From assembly GCA_049366715.1 (NCBI GenBank), contig JBMNCQ010000054.1, positions 193,473-257,472 of the forward strand: a stretch of 64,000 nucleotides of DNA, written 5' to 3'. Each line of letters begins with the position of its first letter. Positions within the stretch are counted from its first letter, which is position 1. The notes below the pieces were generated by a model. It had not been told where the DNA came from. It worked only from the letters and a program-made list of their open reading frames with translations, and ran no database searches. Positions 32,508 through 41,254 of the stretch are shown here, piece after piece. The stretch comes from JBMNCQ01 sp049366715. Lineage in GTDB: Bacteria > Bacillota > Peptococcia > Peptococcales > BICA1-8. The position numbers were made by a program, and so were the translations under genes.

Positions 32508-34337
32508 ATGACGGAGCAGCAGGCCGGTATCCTGACTATCCCCAAACGGGACAGGCGCCTTTTGCCCCATGTCGAAGACCCTGAGGGCATCCGCTCCAAT
32601 ATCGATCGCAGAGGCTCAAATAGAAAAGAGATCCATTCGCGCTTTGCTAAGTTTGAGGGGCGGCGCTATAACGCGTCTTTCCGCGTAACGGCTACCGTAC
32701 CTTCTATGAAAAAAAATCATAAATTTTATGGTCTGTGTACAGATATCTCACAAAGCGGTATGCAGGTTTTATTTTCTCAGGAAGATACGAAACGGCTGCA
32801 AGCAGAAAAAGAGGCTTGCGGAGATTTAACCGTTATCTTTAAGTTTCGTGTACCGCCCGGAACCTTATTAGAGGGCATGGAAAAGCGCGCAAATATCAAA
32901 GGCTATTTTGTCCGTCTGGATGAAAATACGGGTGGGATGGGCTTTAAGTTCGCCACCACATTGTATTTGCATTTTCAGAGGAGATTAGATTGGTTTCTTT
33001 TGAGCATGGCTGCGCTGTTTTTGTTTCTTGTTTCGTTTACAATCGCACTTATGCGCTATGAGAGTATTTTTTACTTGCGTTTTACAACCAGTTTAAGTGT
33101 GTATAGCATTATCGCAGCTGTGTTCTTGCTGTCACGCTATTTTTTCGGCGCATTGTACAGGCCGACGCCCGTTGATCCGAGTTTTACCCCCGGCGTAACC
33201 ATTATTATCCCGTGCTTTAACGAGGAAAAGTGGATTTCACGGACTATTTTAAGCTGTGTGGATCAGGATTACCCTTTAGACCGGCTGGAAGTTATTGTAG
33301 TGGACGATTGCTCGACTGATCATTCATACCGTGTGATTCAGGAGACGGTTGCGCTGCTCCATGGAGAATCTGAGCGGTTTAAGACCAAAGAACGGGTAAA
33401 AGCCGTTCGTCTTGAGAAAAATAAAGGCAAACGGGAAGCTCTTGCAGCCGGAATCGCCCTTTCTACTAAGGAATTTGTTACATTTGTGGATTCAGACAGC
33501 TTTTTAGAACCGGATGCAATTAAAAATCTGGTACAGCCTTTCTTTGATCCCAAGGTTCATGGGGTCTCCGGGCGTACCGATGTTGCCAACACCTTTACCA
33601 ACGGACTGACCAAGATGCAGGCTGTGCGGTACTATATCGCGTTTCGGATGATGAAAGCTGCAGAGTCGTATTTTGATTCGGTTATGTGTCTGTCGGGACC
33701 TTTGTCCTGCTACCGTAAGCAGTCGGTTTTAGATAATCTTGACCGCTGGTTGAATCAGCAATTTTTAGGGTATAAAGCTACTTTCGGTGATGACCGTGCA
33801 CTGACGCAGATGATTTTGAGAAAAAATCGTACGGTTTATCAGGATACAGCCATCTGCTCGACCATTGTCCCCCATACCAACAAGGTGATTCTTCGCCAGC
33901 AGATGCGTTGGAAGCGCTCATGGCTGCGTGAATCGCTGATTGCCGCTACATTTATGTGGAAGAAAGAGCCGTTTATGGCCTGCTTTTTCTATATGGGACT
34001 CATTATACCGATTCTTGCTCCTGTTATTGTGATTTATAACTTAATCTATGTGCCGATTTTTCACGAGATATTTCCTTTGACGTTTTTAATCGGCATCTTG
34101 TGTATGGCTCTTTTAATGAGTTTTATGCAGCTTTTTCTCCGGCGCAGCAGTCTGTGGCTTTACGGATTATGGTTTTGCATTTACTACGAAGCAATTTTGC
34201 TTTGGCAGATGCCCTGGGCTTGGGTGACCTTTTGGGTTTCCACCTGGGGGACTCGTATGACACCTGCCGATGAAGCGGCGCAAGCCAGAAAAATGAACAG
34301 AAAGAAACAACGAGACCTGCATTCTTCCAAGAAGTAA
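32508..34337 (+). CDS. PilZ-domain family 2 glycosyltransferase (polysaccharide synthase)
   Basis: A 609-residue membrane synthase. The N-terminal PilZ domain (about 40-165) shows an Arg-rich segment (RRYNASFR) and DISQSG, the c-di-GMP-binding pattern. Two membrane helices follow, then the GT2 domain: VTIIIPCFNEE, VVDDCSTD, the catalytic-base region (SGPLSCYRK, FGDDRALTQ) and the processive-synthase motif QQMRW. Three to four more helices end the protein. The similarity is to hyaluronan/PNAG/alginate-type synthases, so it should make and export a beta-linked chain under c-di-GMP control. ATG 32508 (AAGGA 7 nt upstream) is preferred over TTG 32451. Confidence 0.9.
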   Translation: MTEQQAGILTIPKRDRRLLPHVEDPEGIRSNIDRRGSNRKEIHSRFAKFEGRRYNASFRVTATVPSMKKNHKFYGLCTDISQSGMQVLFSQEDTKRLQAEKEACGDLTVIFKFRVPPGTLLEGMEKRANIKGYFVRLDENTGGMGFKFATTLYLHFQRRLDWFLLSMAALFLFLVSFTIALMRYESIFYLRFTTSLSVYSIIAAVFLLSRYFFGALYRPTPVDPSFTPGVTIIIPCFNEEKWISRTILSCVDQDYPLDRLEVIVVDDCSTDHSYRVIQETVALLHGESERFKTKERVKAVRLEKNKGKREALAAGIALSTKEFVTFVDSDSFLEPDAIKNLVQPFFDPKVHGVSGRTDVANTFTNGLTKMQAVRYYIAFRMMKAAESYFDSVMCLSGPLSCYRKQSVLDNLDRWLNQQFLGYKATFGDDRALTQMILRKNRTVYQDTAICSTIVPHTNKVILRQQMRWKRSWLRESLIAATFMWKKEPFMACFFYMGLIIPILAPVIVIYNLIYVPIFHEIFPLTFLIGILCMALLMSFMQLFLRRSSLWLYGLWFCIYYEAILLWQMPWAWVTFWVSTWGTRMTPADEAAQARKMNRKKQRDLHSSKK

Positions 34338-34374
34338 AGATTTTATTATAGAAATAACAGGTGGAGTTTGCTTT

Positions 34375-36279
34375 ATGAATGCTGAAAGCCATAAAAAACT
34401 AAACCCGTCCCCACTCGATACGTACGGTGACGAACAGCGTATTGGCGCTGTCAAGAGAAAAAACAGAAAGAAGAAGATCCGGGTCCTTATTCAAGTGGTG
34501 CTGCTTTTTCTTGTTGTAACTGCGTTCATAAATCTCTTCGCAACGGGACATAAGTATATCCCTGTAGCCGATAAGCCGGAAACTTCCAACAAGTTTATTG
34601 CGATCTCCTATTTCGGAGTGGAAAAATTTGCAAACAAATCAAGAACACTGATCAGTCAGGAGCGTTTAAAAGAGCATTTGTCCGCCCTTTCTGCCATGGG
34701 TTATACGACCATTTCGCAGCAGCAGATTGCAGATCATTATCAAAAGGGAACGCCGCTGCCGGAAAAATCACTTTTCCTTATGTTTGAAGATGGCCGGCGC
34801 GACACGGCTGTTTTTGCCCATCCTTTGTTAGAGGAAAACAATTTTATGGCAAGTGTAATGACCTATGCCGATAAGTTTGCAAAGAAAGATAATAAATTTC
34901 TTTCCCCTGCCGATATTAAAAAGCTTTTAGGTACCACATATTGGGAACCGGGGACAAACGGCTACCGCCTGGAGTACATCAATGTGTACGACCGTTACCG
35001 TAATTTTTTCGGACGCTTAAATTCGGATGAGTTTGTTATGGTTTCGCCTTATTTGCGGCGTGATTATAACCACTATCTGATGGACTTTATCCGCGACGAG
35101 GACCGGCTGACCGTTGAATCCTATGAGGAAATGAGTCAACGCATTACAGCGGATTACGAGAGTATGAAATATATCTATGAGACAAAGCTGGGGTTTTTGC
35201 CTTCCCTATATGTACTGATGCATGCAAATACCGGAGCTTTTGGTACGGACCCTTATGTCAGCGCGGTCAATAAAGAGGAAATAGAAGCTAAGTTTGCCAT
35301 GAACTTTAACCGGGAAGGCCTTTGTTTGAACACACCGGATTCTTCCGTTTATGACCTGACGCGTATGCAACCTCAGGCCAACTGGTACAGCAATCATCTG
35401 ATCATGCGTATTGCCGACGACACAGGCGAGACCCCCTTATTCGTAACAGGAGACGACACGGAGGCAAAGCGGTGGGATACTGTCTTTGGCGCGGCGGAAT
35501 TCCGCGGAGATACGATTGTTTTGACCAGTGAACCGGATGGATTTGCCCGTATGCGCCTGCTGCGGCCATTAGACAGTGATTTTGATTTGGATGTTGTTTT
35601 AAAAGGGAACGTTGCCGGGAAGCAAACCATTGGCTTTGGCGCTGATCGAGAACTGCAAACTGCAGTGACTGTTTCCCTTGAAAATAATCGGCTCTATGTT
35701 CGTAACATTCGTGCCGGGGTGGCAGTAGAGCTTTATAGCTTAGACCTTTTCGAATTTGACGGTGGTTCTGTGCAGTCGGTGGAGGAAAATGAGAAGGAAA
35801 GCATGCTTACCTATGGAAACTCGATTTTAAAGCATGACTACGACTATCAAAAACTTCAGGAAGCGCACCGTATCCTGGAAAAATGGTCCAATGTCAAAGC
35901 AGCAACTACGGACAAGGGAGCCGAAGGGTATGTGCCTGATATTGACCTGCTTGACTTGGGAGAACGGAATTTGTCCATCCGGGTGAAAAATGGTGCGCTT
36001 ACCATCGAAATGGATGGGAAGGCGGTCATTAAAAATTTGCAGGTAGAATCACAGGAGGGGTATTTATACCTGGAATCTTCGGCTTTAACACAGGAGCAGT
36101 ATAATCAGCGGAATTTAATTGACGATGTGTATGACGGGGTATTTGAAAACCTTACGATATCCAGTCCTGATGAGCAGGATATATATTATGCGTACACCCT
36201 TTCTTTCTTTGAAAAAGCAGGGAAAACCATCACCAATGTCCTGCAAAAAGTCGCGAGCTTCTTTATTAACTCGTTCTAG
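34375..36279 (+). CDS. NodB-like (PgaB-related) protein with beta-sandwich domain
   Basis: A 634-residue protein anchored by one N-terminal helix (about 36-56). Residues about 70-330 resemble the deacetylase half of PgaB-like proteins (SKFIAISYFGVEKFANKS, SLFLMFEDGRRDTAVFAHPL). The DD pair has become ED, and the HxxxH motif is absent (EPGTNGYRLEYINVY at the expected place), so classical zinc-dependent deacetylation is doubtful. Residues about 385-600 look like a carbohydrate-binding beta sandwich (LRPLDSDFDLDVVLKG, LSIRVKNGALTIEMDG). A role in holding or shaping the polymer at the cell surface is inferred. It is co-directional, 37 nt after the synthase. Confidence 0.75.
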   Translation: MNAESHKKLNPSPLDTYGDEQRIGAVKRKNRKKKIRVLIQVVLLFLVVTAFINLFATGHKYIPVADKPETSNKFIAISYFGVEKFANKSRTLISQERLKEHLSALSAMGYTTISQQQIADHYQKGTPLPEKSLFLMFEDGRRDTAVFAHPLLEENNFMASVMTYADKFAKKDNKFLSPADIKKLLGTTYWEPGTNGYRLEYINVYDRYRNFFGRLNSDEFVMVSPYLRRDYNHYLMDFIRDEDRLTVESYEEMSQRITADYESMKYIYETKLGFLPSLYVLMHANTGAFGTDPYVSAVNKEEIEAKFAMNFNREGLCLNTPDSSVYDLTRMQPQANWYSNHLIMRIADDTGETPLFVTGDDTEAKRWDTVFGAAEFRGDTIVLTSEPDGFARMRLLRPLDSDFDLDVVLKGNVAGKQTIGFGADRELQTAVTVSLENNRLYVRNIRAGVAVELYSLDLFEFDGGSVQSVEENEKESMLTYGNSILKHDYDYQKLQEAHRILEKWSNVKAATTDKGAEGYVPDIDLLDLGERNLSIRVKNGALTIEMDGKAVIKNLQVESQEGYLYLESSALTQEQYNQRNLIDDVYDGVFENLTISSPDEQDIYYAYTLSFFEKAGKTITNVLQKVASFFINSF

Positions 36280-36409
36280 CCTCCGATTCTTGCAAGCTAC
36301 TGCTCAGTATGACTGCTATGGTTGAACAAATAGACATTTATTTTCTTGGATTGTTTTTGGTGCCAGAAACCGGCGTATGATTCATCAACTTTAGGGGAGA
36401 AGGGAAGCT

Positions 36410-37459
36410 GTGAAGAAAAAAGTACCTTTTTTAACGGTTATCGTTGTATCAGTCTTGTTATTGGCTGCAGTTTTCCTTTTCCTTAAAACCAAGGAGTACC
36501 GGGAACTTGAAACAGGGCCGGAACTGACAGGCAGCGGTGTTACGTGGGCAGGGTGGATTCCTTACTGGGATGCGCAGGACGGCCTGACCGAACTTTACTC
36601 ATACGATGTGATGCCCAGCGATGTGGTCGCTTTTGCAGCTTTGTTTTCATTGCCTCATGACGACATTTTGATCCTGGAGCCTGTCGGGGAGATACTGGGG
36701 CATTTGGCAGGTATTCAGCGGGAGACAAGGGATGTGTTTTTGTCTTATACAAACGATGTGCAAAAGACAGACGGTACTTTTATACAAAAGGACAGGGAAA
36801 TTCTCTGGCGGCTTTTGGGTACGGACAGTGCAACCGATGTCCATATTGAAAAGCTGATAGAAGTGGCCTTATCGTATGGTGTTGACGGGATCGAAATCGA
36901 CTATGAATCGATTAAAGATGACACCGAGCTTTGGCAGCGTTATTGCCTTTTTTTGGATAAGCTTTACCATGCAGCCTCTGAAAAGGGACTGCGTCTCCGG
37001 GCTGTATTAGCTTGGAACAGTGTGGATTTTGTGAATTTCCCTCCCGGGCCTGAATACGTTGTGATGTGTTATAACCTCTATGGTACCCACTCTGGCCCCG
37101 GACCCAAGGCAGATAAGGATTTTTTAGAGAAAACCTTTGCCAAAAACAGCCGCTTGCCGGGAGAAGTAAGTATGGCCCTGGCAAACGGCGGATTTGATTG
37201 GAGCGGCGGTACCTGTCGTGCTGTCACGGAAAAGCAGGCAGCAGAACTTGCGGCTCTTTATAAAGCCCAAGTGTTTCGGGATGAATCCAGTCAGGCGCTC
37301 TTTTTCTCCTATATTGACAGGGACGGAATCTCCCACGATGTTTGGTTTGCCGATAAAGCAACGCTCTATTACTGGACCGGGCTTGCTATCGGCAATGAAT
37401 ATACAAAAATTACATTTTGGCGCTTTGGCGGTAATGATGAATTACTGTCATTGCGGTAA
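36410..37459 (+). CDS. Glycoside hydrolase family 18-like protein
   Basis: A 349-residue protein with an N-terminal signal anchor (about 6-25). The GH18 signature DGIEIDYES (DxxDxDxE form, catalytic Glu last) is at about residue 165, with the barrel strands VVMCYNLYG and ITFWRFGGND after it. The family cleaves beta-1,4- or beta-1,6-linked N-acetylhexosamine chains with substrate-assisted catalysis. In this setting it may trim or release the polymer, hinting that the chain contains N-acetylhexosamine. GTG start with GGGGAGAAGGG upstream. Confidence 0.87.
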   Translation: MKKKVPFLTVIVVSVLLLAAVFLFLKTKEYRELETGPELTGSGVTWAGWIPYWDAQDGLTELYSYDVMPSDVVAFAALFSLPHDDILILEPVGEILGHLAGIQRETRDVFLSYTNDVQKTDGTFIQKDREILWRLLGTDSATDVHIEKLIEVALSYGVDGIEIDYESIKDDTELWQRYCLFLDKLYHAASEKGLRLRAVLAWNSVDFVNFPPGPEYVVMCYNLYGTHSGPGPKADKDFLEKTFAKNSRLPGEVSMALANGGFDWSGGTCRAVTEKQAAELAALYKAQVFRDESSQALFFSYIDRDGISHDVWFADKATLYYWTGLAIGNEYTKITFWRFGGNDELLSLR

Positions 37460-37475
37460 ATAAAGGGACTTTTTT

Positions 37476-38879
37476 ATGGTTTTTAGTAGTGTTTTATTTT
37501 TATTTGTCTATCTGCCCAGCGTTTTATTAATCTATTATGCGGTACCTCCGAAGTTCCGGAACCTGGTTTTATTTATTGTAAGTCTGGTATTTTACGGATG
37601 GGGGGAGCCCGTCTATATTTCCATTATGATCTTTTCGACCATATTGGATTACACTTGCAGCTTTATGATTGAAAAAAGCGCGGGTAATAAAAAGCATGCC
37701 AAAGCTTTCCTGATCGTCTCTCTTGCAGGGAATCTATTTATGCTTTGCGTGTTTAAATACCTGGATTTTATTATTTTAAATCTTTCTTACATCCCTGCGC
37801 TTTCAGGACTGAAACCGTTGGGAATTCCCCTTCCCATTGGGATTTCTTTTTACACGTTCCAAACCATGTCCTACACGATTGATGTGTATCGCGGCATCAA
37901 TCAGAGGCAAAAGAGCTTTGTCACGCTGGGTGCATATGTCACGCTGTTTCCGCAATTGATTGCAGGTCCTATTGTTAAATATAAAGACGTGGCCCGGGAA
38001 CTTGAATGCCGCACGTATACGGCGGCGCAATTCAGTGAAGGTATCGGTATTTTTACGGTGGGGCTTTGTAAAAAAGTACTGATCGCAAACTCAGTGGGCT
38101 CTTTATTTGACACGTATCATGCCATGGAGCTCGCAAAGGTATCCACACTTGGTGCATGGCTGGCCGTGATTTCCTATACATTTCAGATTTACTTTGACTT
38201 TTCAGGGTATTCCGATATGGCCATCGGACTTGGGAAAATGCTGGGTTTTAACTTTTTAAGGAACTTTAACTACCCCTATATCGCCTGTTCTATTACAGAC
38301 TTCTGGCGGCGTTGGCATATTTCTCTTTCTTCCTGGTTTAAAGAGTATCTATATATACCACTGGGTGGGAACCGCCGGGGTCCTTGGCGTACCATTTTTA
38401 ACCTTTTGGTGGTATGGACGCTAACGGGCATCTGGCATGGCGCAAGCTGGAACTACCTTTTGTGGGGGCTTTATTTCTTTGTGTTGTTAGTGATTGAGAA
38501 ACAGTGGCTTTTAAAATATTTGGACAAAGTGCCGCATGTTGTTGGGCATGTTTATGCTTTGCTGTTGATTGTCATAAGCTGGGTCCTGTTTTCCAACGAG
38601 GATCTTTCCCGCTGCCTTGCTATGCTTGCCAAAATGTTTACCGCAGGGATCAACACCTCTTTGGTATTTGCTTACGATTGGTTTTATCTTGCTAATTACG
38701 GTGTTATTTTTGTCCTTGCGGCACTTTCGAGCATCCCGTTCTGGCATAACCTGTTTTTTAAGCTTTCACCGAAACTGCAGGGCACTTTAAAAATTATTCT
38801 TGTGATCCTCGGTCTGACGGTGTGTACGGCGTCACTTGTCGATTCAACCTACAATCCGTTTTTATACTTCCGTTTTTAA
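37476..38879 (+). CDS. MBOAT O-acyltransferase (AlgI/DltB-like)
   Basis: A 467-residue membrane-bound O-acyltransferase with around 10-12 hydrophobic segments. The family motif FWRRWHISLSSWFKEYLYIPLGG and the active-site His in LTGIWHGASWNYLLWG are intact. In alginate, cellulose and teichoic acid systems this protein moves acetyl or other acyl groups across the membrane to a partner that modifies the polymer. The partner here is the DHHW protein directly downstream (12 nt). It starts 16 nt after the GH18 gene. Confidence 0.95.
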   Translation: MVFSSVLFLFVYLPSVLLIYYAVPPKFRNLVLFIVSLVFYGWGEPVYISIMIFSTILDYTCSFMIEKSAGNKKHAKAFLIVSLAGNLFMLCVFKYLDFIILNLSYIPALSGLKPLGIPLPIGISFYTFQTMSYTIDVYRGINQRQKSFVTLGAYVTLFPQLIAGPIVKYKDVARELECRTYTAAQFSEGIGIFTVGLCKKVLIANSVGSLFDTYHAMELAKVSTLGAWLAVISYTFQIYFDFSGYSDMAIGLGKMLGFNFLRNFNYPYIACSITDFWRRWHISLSSWFKEYLYIPLGGNRRGPWRTIFNLLVVWTLTGIWHGASWNYLLWGLYFFVLLVIEKQWLLKYLDKVPHVVGHVYALLLIVISWVLFSNEDLSRCLAMLAKMFTAGINTSLVFAYDWFYLANYGVIFVLAALSSIPFWHNLFFKLSPKLQGTLKIILVILGLTVCTASLVDSTYNPFLYFRF

Positions 38880-38891
38880 GGGTGGAGAGAA

Positions 38892-40013
38892 ATGAAGAAG
38901 CTCAATGCAACTCTATGTATCGTGTTTTTGGTATTTGTCTACGGTTTTGCCGGCGCTCATCTGCTCATGCCGGACCGTTCGTTTTCTGAAATGGAAAACA
39001 GGATGCTTGCCAAGGTTCCGCGGGCCACGTTTAAAAAAGTCTTTTCCGGACAGTATGCCACAGAATTTACAGCCTATTTAAACGATCAGTTTCCTCTGCG
39101 GGATGGGTTTAAAAGTATGAGCACCGCCTATCAATACATTACTTTAAAACGCGAAATCGGAGGCGTGTACCTTAAAGGTCAACGTTTGTTTTCCCATCTG
39201 CAGGAGGCAGATGCAACACTTTTAAACCAAAATATTCAAAGTATCAGAAAGCTGCAGGAAACCCTTGCTATTCCTGTCTATGTGGCTTTAATTCCGGATG
39301 CGGCCTGTATTCTAAAGGACGAGCTTCCTTCGGGTGCCCCCGGCCTTAATCAAGAGGAACTGATTCAAAAAGTATACGGGGAAATCGGAGAAAATTGTCT
39401 TGACATTGCCTCCTCTTTGCTGTTCCATAAAGACGAAGACATTTTTTACCGGACCGATCACCACTGGACTTCCCTTGGTGCCTATTACGGCTATGAAGAA
39501 CTTATCCGTGCCTTGGGGATGCAGCCGGTTGCTCTTTCCAGTTATAAAAAAACGGAATTAAGTGATGATTTCTATGGAACCCTGTACGCAAAAGCGCCCG
39601 CTTTTTGGATTTATCCCGACACGATTGAATCTTATGCCGGCGATCTGGGGACTACCCTTTCTGTCTTTGATGGAACCGGTTTTAAAGAAGGTTCCCTTTA
39701 TGTGCCGGAAAACCTTGCTAAAAAAGACCAGTACGCGGTATTTTTAGGTGGGAACCAACCGCTGATTGTTCTTGAGACGGTTTTTGAAAATGAACCGAAT
39801 CTGCTGGTGCTTCGCGACTCATACTTTGATTCCCTTACACCGTTTTTGCAGACGCATTTTTCTTCTGTGCATCTCATTGATGTCCGCTACTATCAGAAAA
39901 CCATTGAAGATTATATCCGTGATCATGATATTGATATAGTTCTTTGTGCATACAGTGTGGATCAATTTTCACATGTGGTTCGTCTTTCGACGGTGGTCGG
40001 AAGTTTGTTTTAA
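38892..40013 (+). CDS. DHHW/AlgJ-like O-acetylation protein
   Basis: A 373-residue protein with an N-terminal signal anchor (about 5-25), exposed to the outside. It carries FYRTDHHWTSLGAYYGYEEL, the DHHW motif related to the SGNH-like Asp-His of AlgJ/AlgX, and a later LVLRDSYFDSLTPFL block corresponding to the Ser-containing motif. It should receive acetyl groups from the MBOAT protein and transfer them to the polysaccharide. It is the last gene of the cluster; a gap and a new promoter follow. Confidence 0.9.
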   Translation: MKKLNATLCIVFLVFVYGFAGAHLLMPDRSFSEMENRMLAKVPRATFKKVFSGQYATEFTAYLNDQFPLRDGFKSMSTAYQYITLKREIGGVYLKGQRLFSHLQEADATLLNQNIQSIRKLQETLAIPVYVALIPDAACILKDELPSGAPGLNQEELIQKVYGEIGENCLDIASSLLFHKDEDIFYRTDHHWTSLGAYYGYEELIRALGMQPVALSSYKKTELSDDFYGTLYAKAPAFWIYPDTIESYAGDLGTTLSVFDGTGFKEGSLYVPENLAKKDQYAVFLGGNQPLIVLETVFENEPNLLVLRDSYFDSLTPFLQTHFSSVHLIDVRYYQKTIEDYIRDHDIDIVLCAYSVDQFSHVVRLSTVVGSLF

Positions 40014-40061
40014 TCTTATTTGACGGGAATTATGTCCGGTGATCAATCTTCAAATGAGTGT

Positions 40062-40090
40062 TTGGCCTGGTGCCGACCGTATGCTATAAT
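40062..40090 (+). promoter_or_regulatory. Possible sigma-A promoter of the heptad-repeat gene
   Basis: TATAAT at 40085-40090 and TTGGCC at 40062-40067 are 17 bp apart, with the gene starting about 75 bp downstream. Confidence 0.5.
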
Positions 40091-40165
40091 TAACTGAACA
40101 AATATTTTGTTCCGAGTTAGCTTAAAGAAGGGTCAACTCCACAAGAATAAATGGGGGGTGTTGGT

Positions 40166-40744
40166 ATGGAAGAATTGCTAAAAGAATTTTTGGCGGAATT
40201 TAAGGATTTTAAAATTCAGGTTAATTTAAAACTTGACAACTTGGAAGGCAGATTTGACAACTTGGAAGGCAGGTTTGATAATCTGGAAAGCAGATTTGAC
40301 AACTTGGAAGGCAGGTTTGATAATCTGGAAAGCAGATTTGACAACTTGGAAGGCAGGTTTGATAATCTGGAAAGCAGGTTTGATAATCTGGAAGGCAGAT
40401 TTGACAACTTGGAAGGCAGATTTGACAATCTGGAAGGCAGATTTGACAATCTGGAAGGCAGATTTGACAACTTGGAAGGCAGATTTGACAATCTGGAAGG
40501 CAGATTTGACAATCTGGAAAAGGAAGTAGATATTATAAAAACCCAGCAAGGGGAAAATACGCAAATTTTGCGGGCTGTGGAGCATAAGACTGAGGTTTAC
40601 AAAGCTGAACAGGATAACATACAGCACTGGTTAGCGAAAATCGCAGGTTCCGTGAAAGAAATAAGGGAAGATCAGATATCTATCCATGAAATTCTCGGTG
40701 ATCACGAAGTCGCTATTCGGACTTTAAGGCGCAGGCCTGTATAA
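40166..40744 (+). CDS. Heptad-repeat coiled-coil protein
   Basis: A 192-residue soluble protein. After a short acidic start (MEELLKEFLAEFKDFK) it has 13 near-perfect copies of the 7-residue unit DNLE(G/S)RF, a 14th diverged unit DNLEKEV and a C-terminal region of further heptads ending IRTLRRRPV. With Leu and Phe at the a/d positions, the repeat should form a long parallel coiled coil. No enzymatic motif. Family members in Bacillota are usually called hypothetical; partners are unknown. ATG 40166 has GGGGGG 7 nt upstream and is preferred to ATG 40151. Copy number is probably variable between strains. Confidence 0.85.
   Translation: MEELLKEFLAEFKDFKIQVNLKLDNLEGRFDNLEGRFDNLESRFDNLEGRFDNLESRFDNLEGRFDNLESRFDNLEGRFDNLEGRFDNLEGRFDNLEGRFDNLEGRFDNLEGRFDNLEKEVDIIKTQQGENTQILRAVEHKTEVYKAEQDNIQHWLAKIAGSVKEIREDQISIHEILGDHEVAIRTLRRRPV
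40235..40507 (+). repeat. Thirteen 21-bp tandem repeats inside the coiled-coil gene
   Basis: Unit GACAACTTGGAAGGCAGATTT and variants (GATAATCTGGAAAGCAGGTTT and mixtures), 13 units in frame. Variants alternate in units 2-8, while units 9-13 are nearly uniform, a sign of recent unit expansion. Length changes by 21 bp keep the frame. Confidence 0.95.
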
Positions 40745-40834
40745 AAGCTTGGCAGAGAGGCTGCTATTTTTACCAATAAGGTTTAAGTAGCGGCCTTTTA
40801 GAATATCTCACTATAAAAGTAGCAGGTGATTACG

Positions 40835-41017
40835 ATGACAGGAATTGTTTTGCGCTCTCAACCCGGCTCTTGGGGGTTAATCATGATTTTAGGTCTTCTG
40901 GGCATAATTCTCGCTGCGTTAGTTTTTATGCATTTTTTTTATTTATACCGGATTCACAAACAATTGCAGGAAAATAAAAAATTAATCGAAAAATTAGTAA
41001 AAACAACTGATAGTTAA
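40835..41017 (+). CDS. Small single-span membrane protein
   Basis: A 60-residue protein with one hydrophobic helix (about 13-35) and a basic cytoplasmic tail (YRIHKQLQENKKLIEKLVKT). No family recognised. ATG 40835 has AGCAGGTGA upstream; GTG 40826 is possible. It may work with the coiled-coil protein just upstream, but only position suggests this. Confidence 0.6.
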   Translation: MTGIVLRSQPGSWGLIMILGLLGIILAALVFMHFFYLYRIHKQLQENKKLIEKLVKTTDS

Positions 41018-41254
41018 TCTGTTATCCACGTATAATAAAGATATAATTTTGCAGTTTATAAAATATGCGAATATGGTAAATTAAATGAATAAGGATCATA
41101 AAAAAATTTTTAATAAATTGAAAAATAGGTGGAACTTTTCAAGGAATATTCAGTCACTAAAATGATAGGCAAAAAGTAGACTCAGTGACGAGTTCCTAAT
41201 CGCACAGATACAAATAATCCTTTGAGGCTGCCTATTTGGAAAGGGGTGACTTGG

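Noticed and set aside
40235..40507. CRISPR-like array
   Set aside because: Units are contiguous without unique spacers, multiple of three and in frame with a good gene. No cas genes are present.
40216..40627. Long open frames on both strands across the 21-bp repeats
   Set aside because: They are produced by the in-frame repeat of the coiled-coil gene, have no ribosome binding sites and give low-complexity products.
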